Assembly (NCBI GenBank): GCA_021737945.1
Contig: JAIPCX010000022.1
Location: forward strand, 1-43,042
Reading direction: 5' to 3'
From: Polynucleobacter sp.
GTDB taxonomy: Bacteria > Pseudomonadota > Gammaproteobacteria > Burkholderiales > Burkholderiaceae_D
Length of the DNA: 43,042 nt
Positions 18,614 through 27,826 of this stretch are shown one piece after another. Position 1 is the first letter of the stretch; each line of letters begins with the position of its first letter. Under the pieces are notes generated by a model that worked only from the letters and a program-made list of their open reading frames with translations, was not told where the DNA came from and did not search any database. Both the position numbers and the translations under genes were made by a program.

Positions 18614-19503
18614 TGCTCGCTGGCATACTTAGCACGGCCGCCGCATTTACTATATGGGGTATTTTCCCGCTCTATCTAAGACTATTTAAAAACATCCCCG
18701 CCCTAGAAATTCTTTCGCACCGTGTTGTCTGGTCGATCTTGCTAGTGCTAGTCATACTGGCCGTACGCAAGCAGTGGTCGTGGCTTAGCAAGATAGTGCA
18801 GCAACCTCGCATAGGCCTTATTTTCGTAGCCAGCGCGGCTTTCCTCGCGACCAATTGGGTGGTCTATGTGTGGGCCGTTGGTGAACAGCGAATTATCGAT
18901 GCCAGTCTCGGCTATTTCATCACGCCTTTATTCAATATTTTATTTGGCATCATGCTAGGAGAGCGTCTGCGCAATGCGCAGTGGTTAGCTATTGCGTTTG
19001 CCGCAAGCGGGGTAATGTGGTTGACGCTAGGCGTAGGACAGTTTCCATGGATAGGCCTAACTATCGCTGTCACGTTTAGCCTGTATGGCTTACTGCGCAA
19101 AACCGCTCCTTTGGGCCCGTTAGAGGGCTTGGCGGTTGAGACCTTGGTGATGCTGCCGCTGGCTGCCTTATTTTTACTGCTACCCAATAGCGGCTCATCT
19201 GACTCCTTTACGGCAGGCGATCCATTACTGAGTGCCTTGCTAGTTGCGGCGGGCCCCATTACTACCGTGCCGCTTCTCCTGTTTGCCTTCGGCGCACGCC
19301 GGATTCCGATGTCCATGCTGGGGCTTTTACAATACATCGGCCCAAGCATTCAGCTACTGCTGGGTATTTGGCTGTACCACGAACCCTTCGGGGGGAATCG
19401 TCTGATTGGGTTTGCGCTTATTTGGGCTGGCTTATTTGTTTATTCCGTTCAGGGTTTATGGCACTCTTGGAAACCCAGCAGCCGCGTTAACCTTCCGGAT
19501 TGA
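18613..19503 (+). CDS. rarD: EamA-family transporter RarD
   Basis: An inner-membrane protein of 296 residues with about ten hydrophobic helices in two EamA repeats, starting MLAGILSTAAAFTIWGIFPLYLRL, which is the RarD N-terminus. EILSHRVVWS and ASLGYFITPLFNI are RarD-type motifs in the first repeat, and GLLQYIGPSIQLLLGIWLYHEPF marks the second. RarD proteins are putative exporters or chloramphenicol-tolerance permeases; the natural substrate is unknown. ATG overlaps the photolyase TAA (TAATG), so it is translationally coupled to it. Confidence 0.92.
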   Translation: MLAGILSTAAAFTIWGIFPLYLRLFKNIPALEILSHRVVWSILLVLVILAVRKQWSWLSKIVQQPRIGLIFVASAAFLATNWVVYVWAVGEQRIIDASLGYFITPLFNILFGIMLGERLRNAQWLAIAFAASGVMWLTLGVGQFPWIGLTIAVTFSLYGLLRKTAPLGPLEGLAVETLVMLPLAALFLLLPNSGSSDSFTAGDPLLSALLVAAGPITTVPLLLFAFGARRIPMSMLGLLQYIGPSIQLLLGIWLYHEPFGGNRLIGFALIWAGLFVYSVQGLWHSWKPSSRVNLPD

Positions 19504-19551
19504 TCTGTACCACAGGGCGCCCTTCGGGTATCCTCTGACGGCTTCGCAGCC

Positions 19552-19579
19552 TTGACTGCCAGATTTATTTTCATACTAG
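19552..19579 (+). promoter_or_regulatory. Possible ettA promoter
   Basis: TTGACT (19552-19557), a 16-nt spacer and TACTAG (19574-19579) lie just before the ettA start at 19590. The leader would be only a few bases long, so initiation might be near-leaderless. The -10 match is only moderate. Confidence 0.3.
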
Positions 19580-19589
19580 ACAATTCACC

Positions 19590-21257
19590 ATGGCTAATTA
19601 CGTTTTCACCATGAATCGCGTAGGCAAGATCGTCCCGCCCAAACGCCAAATTCTTAAAGATGTTTCTTTATCATTTTTTCCGGGTGCCAAAATCGGCGTG
19701 CTCGGTTTGAATGGCTCTGGAAAATCAACCCTACTAAAAATCATGGCGGGTATCGACAAAGATATTGAAGGCGAAGCCACGCCTATGCCCAATCTAAAAA
19801 TTGGTTATCTGCCGCAAGAACCTCAACTCGATCCCACCATGACAGTGCGGCAGGCTGTTGAAAGTGGACTCGGCGAAGCCTTTGACGCGCGCGCAAAACT
19901 CGACGCCGTGTATGCCGCCTATGCTGAGCCTGATGCCGATTTCGATGCGCTCGCTACCGAACAAGCGCGACTGGAAGCGATCATCTCTTCGGCTGATGGC
20001 GGCAATCTGGAACTACAACTTGAAGTAGCGGCCGATGCGCTGCGCTTACCTCCTTGGGATGCAAAAATTGATGTGCTCTCGGGTGGTGAAAAACGTCGCG
20101 TCGCTTTATGTCAGCTATTACTGTCTAAGCCGGACATGCTGTTGCTCGATGAACCAACCAACCACCTTGATGCGGAATCGGTGGATTGGTTAGAACAATT
20201 TTTGTCACGTTTTCCTGGCACCGTGGTTGGCATTACCCACGATCGCTACTTCTTGGATAACGCCGCTGAGTGGATACTTGAACTGGATCGCGGTAGCGGT
20301 ATTCCGTGGAAAGGCAATTACAGTTCATGGTTAGAGCAAAAAGAAGGACGACTCAAGCAAGAAGAATCGACTGAATCTGCTCGACAAAAAGCACTGAAAA
20401 AAGAACTCGACTGGGTGAGACAAAATCCTAAAGGTCGTCAGGCGAAAAGCAAGGCGCGCATCGCACGCTTTAATGAGCTCTCCGAGCACGAATACCAAAA
20501 ACGCAATGAGACACAAGAGATTTTTATTCCCGTCGCTGAGCGTTTAGGTAATGAAGTGATTGAATTTAAAAACGTTAGTAAAGCCTATGGCGATCGGCTG
20601 CTGATTGATAAGCTCTCATTCCGCATACCACCCGGCGCTATCGTTGGCATCATCGGACCGAACGGTGCAGGTAAATCCACCTTGTTCCGAATGATCAATG
20701 GCGTAGAGACACCCGACAGTGGAGAAATCGCCATTGGATCAACCGTGCACATCTCGCTGGTTGATCAGACGCGTGATGTTCTAACGGATAGTAAAACGGT
20801 ATTTGACGATATCTCACAAGGCGCTGATATTTTAACGGTGGGTCGTTTTGAAATGCCTTCACGTGCCTATTTAGGACGTTTCAATTTCAAAGGCTCAGAT
20901 CAACAAAAAATTGTTGGCAATCTTTCTGGTGGTGAGCGCGGTCGCTTACACTTAGCGAAGACCTTGCTCATGGGTGGCAACGTCTTGCTACTCGATGAAC
21001 CTTCCAACGATCTGGATGTAGAAACATTGCGCGCGCTGGAAGATGCCTTACTCGAATTTGCTGGCACAGTAATGGTGATTTCACATGATCGCTGGTTCTT
21101 AGATCGTATCGCCACGCATATACTGGCATTCGAAGGTAACTCAACGGTCACCTTCTTTGATGGCAATTATCAAGAGTACGAAGCGGATAAGAAAAAACGT
21201 CTGGGTGAAGAAGGTGCCAAACCTAAGCGTTTACGCTTTAAGCCCTTAACAGTTTAA
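19590..21257 (+). CDS. ettA: Energy-dependent translational throttle protein EttA (ABC-F)
   Basis: A soluble ABC-F ATPase that binds the ribosomal E site and gates the first elongation steps according to the ATP/ADP level. The 555 residues contain two ATPase domains: GLNGSGKST near residue 43 with signature LSGGEKRRVALC and LLLDEPTNHLD, and GPNGAGKST near 356 with LSGGERGRLHLAK and LLLDEPSNDLD. The EttA-specific arm insertion lies between the first Walker A and its signature, and the charged linker ESARQKALKKELDWVRQNPKGRQAKSKAR (shown here only as a landmark for the P-site tRNA interaction motif) begins near residue 260. Start MANYVFTMNRVGKIVPPKR is family-typical. There is no Shine-Dalgarno motif as strong as expected. 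Confidence 0.97.
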   Translation: MANYVFTMNRVGKIVPPKRQILKDVSLSFFPGAKIGVLGLNGSGKSTLLKIMAGIDKDIEGEATPMPNLKIGYLPQEPQLDPTMTVRQAVESGLGEAFDARAKLDAVYAAYAEPDADFDALATEQARLEAIISSADGGNLELQLEVAADALRLPPWDAKIDVLSGGEKRRVALCQLLLSKPDMLLLDEPTNHLDAESVDWLEQFLSRFPGTVVGITHDRYFLDNAAEWILELDRGSGIPWKGNYSSWLEQKEGRLKQEESTESARQKALKKELDWVRQNPKGRQAKSKARIARFNELSEHEYQKRNETQEIFIPVAERLGNEVIEFKNVSKAYGDRLLIDKLSFRIPPGAIVGIIGPNGAGKSTLFRMINGVETPDSGEIAIGSTVHISLVDQTRDVLTDSKTVFDDISQGADILTVGRFEMPSRAYLGRFNFKGSDQQKIVGNLSGGERGRLHLAKTLLMGGNVLLLDEPSNDLDVETLRALEDALLEFAGTVMVISHDRWFLDRIATHILAFEGNSTVTFFDGNYQEYEADKKKRLGEEGAKPKRLRFKPLTV

Positions 21258-21361
21258 TTCTCTAGCTGCATAGGCTGCGAGATCATCATCACTCAATCAG
21301 TGACTGGTTTCGCAGTGAATCAACTAAGCTCATCATTGTTGCTTAACCTATCTAGCCATTC

Positions 21362-22357
21362 ATGACGACTTCCGTTATCGCCGCTCTTGATATCGGTGGC
21401 AGCAAATTAGCCATCACCTTAGCCAATGCTAACGGCCCATTGATCCGACTCGTGCAAGCAACTCGCAAGAGCGGGACACCGGATGCTATTGCGCGCCAAT
21501 CAATAGAACTTCTTGCCGTAGCCTGTCAGCGCATGGCGATTGATTTTGCAGACGTCGATCATATCGGCGTCAGTAGCTGTGGACCTTTTGACTATCACGA
21601 TGGTTTGCTCGGGCTCACGCCACCGAATCTGTGTGGTGGTTTAGCGCACTATAAAAATTTACCGAATGACTGGACCTTCATTCCTTTGGAATTCGTTTTG
21701 CGCGAGCACTTCACGACGATTCATATCGATAATGATTGTGTCGCAGCGCTGCGTGGTGAACTCTGTTTCGGTGCAGCTCAAAACGAATCGAATGCCATTT
21801 ATGTGACCTGGAGTACCGGCATAGGATTTGGTCTGTGTGTTGATGGTCATATCTTGCGCGGCAAATCGGGGAACGCTGGCCATGCTGGCCATATGCTGAT
21901 GTCAGAAATTTCAGAAGCTTTATGCGGCTGTGGCAATGTCGGTGATCTTGAAAGTTTAGTCGGAGGACGCAATCTCGGTCTGCGTCTTGGTAAGAGCTTA
22001 GATAAAATTTTTTCATCGGCACGATCAGGCGATGAAACTGCACTAGCCATAGTGCACGAAGCTGCACAGTGGTTCGGTCGCGGCTTGTATAACCTTATCG
22101 TTACGCTCGACACACAATGCGTTTTAGTCGGCGGTAGCGTGTGGCGTGAAAACGAGGCATTACTTTCAGCCTTAGTTCAAACTGAAATCAGCAATCGCTT
22201 TCCTGCTCTTACAAAGGGTGTGCGCATTCAGAGCGCTTTACTCGGCGAACTCGTGACTGATATTGGCGCGCTCGCTGCCGTGATGCCCGAAGCCTGGGTT
22301 ACTGACTGGCGCCTGCGGCAGCCTTGGCAATTACTAAAATCAGAATTCATAGCCTAA
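21362..22357 (+). CDS. ROK-family sugar kinase or regulator-like protein
   Basis: The 331-residue protein has the ROK/ASKHA fold: phosphate-1 motif ALDIGGSKLAITLA at the start, the catalytic-Asp region HIDNDCVAALRGE near residue 121, and TGIGFGLCVDGHILRGKSGNAGHAGHM with the substrate/zinc His. The next motif, normally CxCGxxGCxE, reads CGCGNVGDLE, so the third zinc-ligand Cys is Asp. Members are glucokinases, fructokinases, N-acetylhexosamine kinases or repressors; this one has no HTH, so it is an enzyme-like member. Substrate cannot be assigned. It lies between ettA and an ABC exporter in the same direction, with 67 nt to the latter. Confidence 0.85.
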   Translation: MTTSVIAALDIGGSKLAITLANANGPLIRLVQATRKSGTPDAIARQSIELLAVACQRMAIDFADVDHIGVSSCGPFDYHDGLLGLTPPNLCGGLAHYKNLPNDWTFIPLEFVLREHFTTIHIDNDCVAALRGELCFGAAQNESNAIYVTWSTGIGFGLCVDGHILRGKSGNAGHAGHMLMSEISEALCGCGNVGDLESLVGGRNLGLRLGKSLDKIFSSARSGDETALAIVHEAAQWFGRGLYNLIVTLDTQCVLVGGSVWRENEALLSALVQTEISNRFPALTKGVRIQSALLGELVTDIGALAAVMPEAWVTDWRLRQPWQLLKSEFIA

Positions 22358-22424
22358 TACTGCTGCCGGCAGTGTTTCTATCGAACCGTTACAATCGTTC
22401 CACATAAAAATTGCAGGAGTTCGC

Positions 22425-23183
22425 TTGTCAACCGCAGCCTCTTTATTTCCCGATACGTTAGCTATAACAAATCTGAGTAAGTCTTTCGGCGCTCGGCGCG
22501 CTGTTGATGATGTCAGTTTTTCTGTTCGCGCTGGTGAATTTGTTGCTCTGCTCGGACCTAACGGTGCGGGCAAATCTACCTTATTTCAAATGCTATCAGG
22601 CTTGTTTGTTGCTGACTCGGGTCATGCCATGATCGCCGGTACCGATATAGGGCAAGATCCGATCGCAGCCTTAGCAAAACTCGCCATCGTTTTTCAACAA
22701 CCTGCGCTGGACTTAGATTTATCGGTCAACGCTAACATGCAGTTTCAAAGTGATCTGCATGGCATAGCACGCGATGAAGCTAAACAGCGAATTGAGCATT
22801 GGTTGAATCGATTTGAACTAACCGAACGAGCGTCGGAGTTGTGTCGCCAACTATCAGGCGGCATGCGACGCAAAGTCGAATTAGCCCGCGCACTCCTCTC
22901 TGAGCCTTCCTTACTATTAATGGATGAAGCCACCGTAGGCATTGACCCGGCTTCCCGAGCTGCAATCGTGGGTGATGTGAAAGCCTTGTGTCGCGAACGC
23001 GGCATGGGTGTGTTGTGGGCAACGCACTTAGTCGATGAAGCTGAATCTGCGGACCGCATCATCGTAATGGCTGGAGGTAAAACTCGCTTTGATGGCACGC
23101 CCAAAGAATTAATCAAACTGAATGGGCACACGCAGCTCACGCCTGCCTTCTTGCACTTAACTCGCGCGGAGGGCAAGCCATGA
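22425..23183 (+). CDS. ABC exporter ATPase, PQQ-alcohol-dehydrogenase-associated type
   Basis: The 252-residue ATPase has Walker A GPNGAGKST near residue 45, Q-loop VFQQPALDLDL, signature LSGGMRRKVELARAL, Walker B LLLMDEATVGIDPASRA and the switch His in LWATHLVDE. The Q-loop wording and the FGARRAVDDVSFSV opening match the subfamily found next to PQQ-dependent alcohol dehydrogenase genes and close to NodI/DrrA exporters. The start is TTG at 22425, supported by AGGAG five bases upstream. The stop overlaps the permease start (ATGA), so the two form one transporter. No PQQ or alcohol dehydrogenase gene lies in this window, so the substrate is unknown. Confidence 0.88.
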   Translation: MSTAASLFPDTLAITNLSKSFGARRAVDDVSFSVRAGEFVALLGPNGAGKSTLFQMLSGLFVADSGHAMIAGTDIGQDPIAALAKLAIVFQQPALDLDLSVNANMQFQSDLHGIARDEAKQRIEHWLNRFELTERASELCRQLSGGMRRKVELARALLSEPSLLLMDEATVGIDPASRAAIVGDVKALCRERGMGVLWATHLVDEAESADRIIVMAGGKTRFDGTPKELIKLNGHTQLTPAFLHLTRAEGKP

Positions 23184-23986
23184 AACTACTGCACGCTCGA
23201 TTAGCACTGGCCGCGATTGCCGGTCGTGAAATTCATAAATTTTTACGGCAACCTGGTCGTCTAGCATCATCACTGGTACGTCCTTTGTTATGGATGGTGG
23301 TATTTGCTGCAGGCTTTCGGCAGATGCCCGATCTAGGCAGCGTGATGCCATTTGATCCCCAACTCGACTATCGGCTGTACATGGTTCCTGGCCTGGCTTT
23401 GATGATGTGTCTTTTCAATGGCATGCAATCCTCGCTCGCCATGGTGTATGACCGTGAAATGGGAGTGATGCGATTACTCTTAACTGCGCCACTGCCGCGC
23501 AGCTATTTACTCGCTTGTAAATTAGCGGGTGGGGCATTTTTATCTGTCATTCAGGCGCTGGCTTTTATGATTTTGGTGGTGATCTGGAGTATCGGTCTCT
23601 CACCTTGGCAAGTGTTAACTGCCTTGCCGGTCCTGATACTGGGTGCGCTTATGCTGTCAGCATTTGGGCTAGTGCTATCGGTCTATATAAAGCAGCTAGA
23701 AAATTTTGCGGGCACGATGAATTTCGTCATTTTTCCGATGTTCTTTTTATCCTCTGCGCTGTATCCGATACAAAGGATGCATGATGCAGGAGCGGTGTGG
23801 ATTTATCGACTTGCATCATTCAACCCGTTTACTCATGCGGTAGAAGCGATGCGCTATGCGCTGTACGGACAGATGGCCACGCTATCGATCGTCGTGATTA
23901 TCGTTTCAACGATCGTGTTTTACATGATTGCTGCCGCAGGCTATGACCCACAACGAGGATTGGTGCGAAATACACGCGGCGGCTGA
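23180..23986 (+). CDS. ABC-2 type exporter permease (NodJ/PedC-like)
   Basis: A 268-residue membrane subunit with six hydrophobic helices. GREIHKFLRQPGRLASSLVRPLLW precedes the first helix, followed by LDYRLYMVPGLALMMCLFNGMQS, MVYDREMGVMRLLLTAPLPRSY (the conserved cytoplasmic coupling-helix region of ABC-2 permeases) and FPMFFLSSALYPIQRM. It overlaps the ATPase gene by four bases and is its partner. The bidirectional terminator at 24018-24048 ends the unit. Confidence 0.88.
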   Translation: MKLLHARLALAAIAGREIHKFLRQPGRLASSLVRPLLWMVVFAAGFRQMPDLGSVMPFDPQLDYRLYMVPGLALMMCLFNGMQSSLAMVYDREMGVMRLLLTAPLPRSYLLACKLAGGAFLSVIQALAFMILVVIWSIGLSPWQVLTALPVLILGALMLSAFGLVLSVYIKQLENFAGTMNFVIFPMFFLSSALYPIQRMHDAGAVWIYRLASFNPFTHAVEAMRYALYGQMATLSIVVIIVSTIVFYMIAAAGYDPQRGLVRNTRGG

Positions 23987-24017
23987 TTCACGCTAGCGCA
24001 ATTAATGAGTAACAAAG

Positions 24018-24048
24018 AGGCCTCAATGCGTGTGCATTGAGGCCTTTT
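24018..24048. terminator. Bidirectional intrinsic terminator
   Basis: Perfect 12-bp stem AGGCCTCAATGC (24018-24029) / GCATTGAGGCCT (24034-24045) with a GTGT loop. TTTTGTTTTT follows on the plus strand and CTTTGTT on the minus strand. It lies between the convergent ABC permease and the indolepyruvate oxidoreductase gene. Confidence 0.93.
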
Positions 24049-24052
24049 GTTT

Positions 24053-27000
24053 TTATGCCGCGTGGCGACCTACTTCACGCACACCGGTCGTAATTGGTGT
24101 GAATTTTTTCAATAGCTCCGCTTGCTTTTCTTGCGCGTTACGCAGATGACGTTCTTTGACGTGACCATAGCCGCGTATATCTTCTGGCACACTAGCTAAT
24201 GCCACCATCGTCGATAAATTATCGGCCGACAGCTGTGGCAATAAACTCGTTAACGTTTCGCGATACTGAGTAATTAATGCGCGCTCAGATTTGCGCTCAT
24301 CCGTATGGCCAAATGGATCGATGAACGTACCACGCAAAAACCGCATCTTCGCTAGTAGCGGGAAAACCCAGCCTACCCACGAACCAAATTCGCTCTTAAT
24401 TAAATGGCCGTTTGCATCCTTAGCCGATAACAGCGGTGGTGCAAGATGATATTTAACGCTGTAGTTACCTTCAAACATAGAAGCAATACGCTGCTTGAAA
24501 GCTGGATCGCTATGCAGACGTGCGACCTCATATTCATCTTTATACGCCATCAATTTAAACAAATAGCGCGCCACGGCTTCGGTCAACTTGAAAGGTCCTT
24601 GCGGCGAGAGCTTGCTTTCAACAGCACGTACTTGCTCCACAAAACTCTGATAGCTAGTGGCGTAGGCTTTGTTTTGATAGCTCGTTAAAAAGCTAATACG
24701 GCGCTTGATAAGATCATCCAAGCTAGGTGCACGTTTGAACTCAATCACTTGTGCAGGAGTGAGCGCTTTTAAATCTTTTTGAAGCGCATCGATATCATGC
24801 GCAGCCAGTCGCCCCCAAGCAAACGATTGCTGATTAAAATCGATGGACACACCATTCAACTCAATCGCTTTCAAGAGTGCTGCTTCCGACAGAGGCACCC
24901 AACCGCGTTGCCACGCATAACCCAACATAAACATGTTGGTGGCAATCGAATCACCCATTAGGGTCGTGGCAATGTTACCGGCATCGACAGCGGCTACAGC
25001 ATCGTCACCACAGGCTTTGCGAATGCTATCGGCGGCATCAGCATCGGGATATTTCCAATCCGGATTTTTGACAAATGCGGCTGTCGGTGCGAGTGTGGAA
25101 TTAATTACTGCATGTGTTCTACCTTGACCCATACGCGCAATCGCATCTTTGCTCGCCGCCACGATCACATCGCAACCCACTACCAAATCAGCCGCGCCAG
25201 TGCCTACACGTGTGGAATGAATTTGATCATCACGTTCTGCCAAACGAACATGCGACATTACCGGCCCGCCTTTTTGCGCCAAGCCACTCATGTCGAGTAC
25301 GCTGCACGCCTTACCAGCCACGTGCGCTGCCATCGCTAAGATCTGGCCCACAGTCACTACACCCGTGCCACCGATACCTGTGACTAGCACGCCATAGGCT
25401 TGCTCTAGTGTGGACAACACTGGTGCTGGCAACGCTGCCGCACGAGTCAATGCGGATTCTGTTGTACCACCGAGAGTTTTAACCGCGGCTTTCTTTGGTT
25501 TTTTTAGTTGACCGCCTTCGACGGTAACAAAGCTGGGGCAAAATCCAGTCACACACGAAAAATCTTTATTGCAGCTCGACTGGTTGATCTGACGCTTGCG
25601 GCCAAACTCTGTCTCCATAGGTTCAACGGAGAGGCAATTTGATTTCACGCTGCAATCACCACAACCTTCGCACACGGCTTCGTTAATAACAGCGCGTTTT
25701 GCTGGATCGGGGAATTCATTACGCTTGCGGCGACGACGTTTCTCGGAAGCGCAGGTTTGATCATAAATAATCGCTGATACACCTTTCACTTCGCGCAATT
25801 CACGCTGAACAGCATCGAGCTCACTGCGATGACGCACGGTGGTACCGGGCGCCCAATCGGTATTCGAAGGATATTTATCTGGCTCATCGGTGACGACCAC
25901 AATCGGATGAACACCTTCGGCAGCTACTTGTCGTGAAATAGTAGGCGGGTCTAATGGGCCATCATGCGTTTGGCCACCTGTCATCGCGACCGCATCGTTA
26001 AACAAAATTTTGTAGGTCATGTTGACCTTGGATGCTGCTGCGGCACGAATAGCCAGTAAGCCCGAGTGATAGTAAGTACCATCACCGATGTTAGCGAACA
26101 CATGCTCTTCGGTCGTGAATGGAGCATGACCAATCCAGGTCGTGCCCTCAGCACCCATGTGAGTAAATGTTGATGTCGAGCGATCCATCCACAAGGCCAT
26201 GTAATGGCAACCAATACCCGCCAGTGCACGACTACCTTCCGGCACACGGGTTGAGGTGTTATGCGGGCAGCCTGAACAAAAATACGGTGTGCGATCTTTT
26301 TGTGCGTCAGGCTTTACGCTAACTTTTAATACCGCCTCACGTGACTCTAAATAAGCAACTCGTTCGCGTACGCGCTGCTCAACCGGATGGCCTGCAAAAT
26401 ACTTTGAAATGCGAGATGCGATTGCGCGCGCAATTTGCGTAGGATTTAATTCATAAGTGCCGGGCAGCAGCCACTCACCATGACCGCTGCGACGGGTATT
26501 ACTCCATTCGCCCGTGTCATCAAATTTACCGACGACACGTGGACGCACATCATTGCGCCAGTTATAGAGTTCTTCTTTGAGTTGATATTCCAGTAGTTGA
26601 CGTTTTTCTTCGACGACTAAAATTTCTTCAAGGCCGGTTGCAAACTGGCGCGCACCTTCGGCCTCAAGTGGCCAGGTCATACCTACTTTGTAAAGTCGCA
26701 ATCCGATATCGCGCGCGACGTTTTCATCAATGCCCAAATCTTCCAACGCCTGACGGGTGTCGAGATAAGATTTACCGGCTGTCATAATGCCAAAGCGTGC
26801 ATTCGGGCTATCCCAGATCACACGATTGAGTTTATTCGCACGCGCATACGCTAAAGCGGCATACCATTTGTAATTTACGAGTCGCTCTTCTTGTTCAAGA
26901 ATGCCATCGGGCCAGCGTATATTCAGTCCACTAGGCGGCATATCGAAATCTTCGGGCATCACTATCTGCACACGATTCGGATCAATATCAACCGTCGCAC

Positions 27001-27655
27001 CCGACTCAACCACATCCGTGACGCATTTCATACCCACCCACAAACCGGTGTAGCGGCTCATGGCCCAACCATGCAAACCGTAATCTAAATATTCTTGTAC
27101 CGATGAGGGAAACAAAACTGGAATGCCGCAGGCTTTCAGAATGTGCTCACTCTGGTGCGCGTTGGTCGATGACTTAGCAGCGTGATCATCGCCAGCTAAC
27201 GCTAATACGCCACCATGCGGTGCCGTTCCGGCACCAACCGCATGCTTGAATACATCACCAGATCGATCAACGCCAGGCCCTTTGCCATACCAAATAGAAA
27301 ACACACCATCGTATTTAGCTCCTGGGAATAAATTAACTTGCTGCGTGCCCCAGATCGATGTGGCGGCCAAATCTTCATTCACGCCGGGTTGAAAACGCAC
27401 GTGGTGGGCTTCTAGAAATTTTTTCGCCTTCATCGCCGTTTGATCGACAGAGCCCAAAGGTGAGCCGCGATAACCTGTGATGAAACCTGCTGTGTTTAGC
27501 CCAGCCGCCAGATCACGCTGACGCTGCATCATTGGCAAACGAATAATGGCCTGGGTGCCGGTCAGAAAAACACGTCCATGATCGAGCGTGTATTTATCGT
27601 CAAGGGAAATAGCGTCCGGCTGCAGTGCCTGCTGCCTATCCAATGGTGCGTTCAT
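24053..27655 (-). CDS. Fused indolepyruvate ferredoxin oxidoreductase family protein
   Basis: A giant 2-oxoacid:ferredoxin oxidoreductase that decarboxylates aryl- or branched-chain pyruvates to acyl-CoA in amino acid breakdown. About 1200 residues run as one chain: an N-terminal pyrimidine-binding region (TGYRGSPLGSVDQ, QPGVNEDLAATS, GKGPGVDRSGDVFKH), a TPP-binding domain (CSGCPHNTSTRVPEG, NIGDGTYYHSG, NDAVAMTGGQ), a ferredoxin-like Cys cluster (CEGCGDCSVKSNCLSVEP with a later CNKDFSCVTGFCPS), a gamma-type domain (GIGGTGVVTVGQILAMAAH, GGPVMSHVRL) and a long C-terminal helical domain. The ATG at 27655 has GGGGGA six bases upstream, so it is preferred over the TTG four codons earlier. It is divergent from a LysR gene likely to control it. 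Confidence 0.93.
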   Translation of the reverse strand: MNAPLDRQQALQPDAISLDDKYTLDHGRVFLTGTQAIIRLPMMQRQRDLAAGLNTAGFITGYRGSPLGSVDQTAMKAKKFLEAHHVRFQPGVNEDLAATSIWGTQQVNLFPGAKYDGVFSIWYGKGPGVDRSGDVFKHAVGAGTAPHGGVLALAGDDHAAKSSTNAHQSEHILKACGIPVLFPSSVQEYLDYGLHGWAMSRYTGLWVGMKCVTDVVESGATVDIDPNRVQIVMPEDFDMPPSGLNIRWPDGILEQEERLVNYKWYAALAYARANKLNRVIWDSPNARFGIMTAGKSYLDTRQALEDLGIDENVARDIGLRLYKVGMTWPLEAEGARQFATGLEEILVVEEKRQLLEYQLKEELYNWRNDVRPRVVGKFDDTGEWSNTRRSGHGEWLLPGTYELNPTQIARAIASRISKYFAGHPVEQRVRERVAYLESREAVLKVSVKPDAQKDRTPYFCSGCPHNTSTRVPEGSRALAGIGCHYMALWMDRSTSTFTHMGAEGTTWIGHAPFTTEEHVFANIGDGTYYHSGLLAIRAAAASKVNMTYKILFNDAVAMTGGQTHDGPLDPPTISRQVAAEGVHPIVVVTDEPDKYPSNTDWAPGTTVRHRSELDAVQRELREVKGVSAIIYDQTCASEKRRRRKRNEFPDPAKRAVINEAVCEGCGDCSVKSNCLSVEPMETEFGRKRQINQSSCNKDFSCVTGFCPSFVTVEGGQLKKPKKAAVKTLGGTTESALTRAAALPAPVLSTLEQAYGVLVTGIGGTGVVTVGQILAMAAHVAGKACSVLDMSGLAQKGGPVMSHVRLAERDDQIHSTRVGTGAADLVVGCDVIVAASKDAIARMGQGRTHAVINSTLAPTAAFVKNPDWKYPDADAADSIRKACGDDAVAAVDAGNIATTLMGDSIATNMFMLGYAWQRGWVPLSEAALLKAIELNGVSIDFNQQSFAWGRLAAHDIDALQKDLKALTPAQVIEFKRAPSLDDLIKRRISFLTSYQNKAYATSYQSFVEQVRAVESKLSPQGPFKLTEAVARYLFKLMAYKDEYEVARLHSDPAFKQRIASMFEGNYSVKYHLAPPLLSAKDANGHLIKSEFGSWVGWVFPLLAKMRFLRGTFIDPFGHTDERKSERALITQYRETLTSLLPQLSADNLSTMVALASVPEDIRGYGHVKERHLRNAQEKQAELLKKFTPITTGVREVGRHAA

Positions 27656-27678
27656 AAAGTCCCCCAATCATTTTGTGG

Positions 27679-27754
27679 GTGGCGGCACTTAATGTGCGTG
27701 ACCGACTCACCCGCCACTATAGGTTTTTGGCCTATCTAAGAGCCAAAGTATAGG
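27679..27754. promoter_or_regulatory. Nested inverted repeats in the LysR/oxidoreductase divergent region
   Basis: The 170-nt divergent gap holds GTGGCGG (27679-27685) facing CCGCCAC (27711-27717), TTTGGC (27726-27731) facing GCCAAA (27742-27747) with a 10-nt gap, and the pentamer ATAGG/CCTAT at 27719-27723, 27731-27735 and 27750-27754. LysR-type regulators bind interrupted dyads of the T-N11-A kind in such gaps, so these are candidate operators shared by the two genes. Confidence 0.45.
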
Positions 27755-27826
27755 CAGACCCCTAGGTATCGTAAAATCACAAATACGCAAGCATCGTATC
27801 CGAAAAACGCATACCTTATCTAGACC

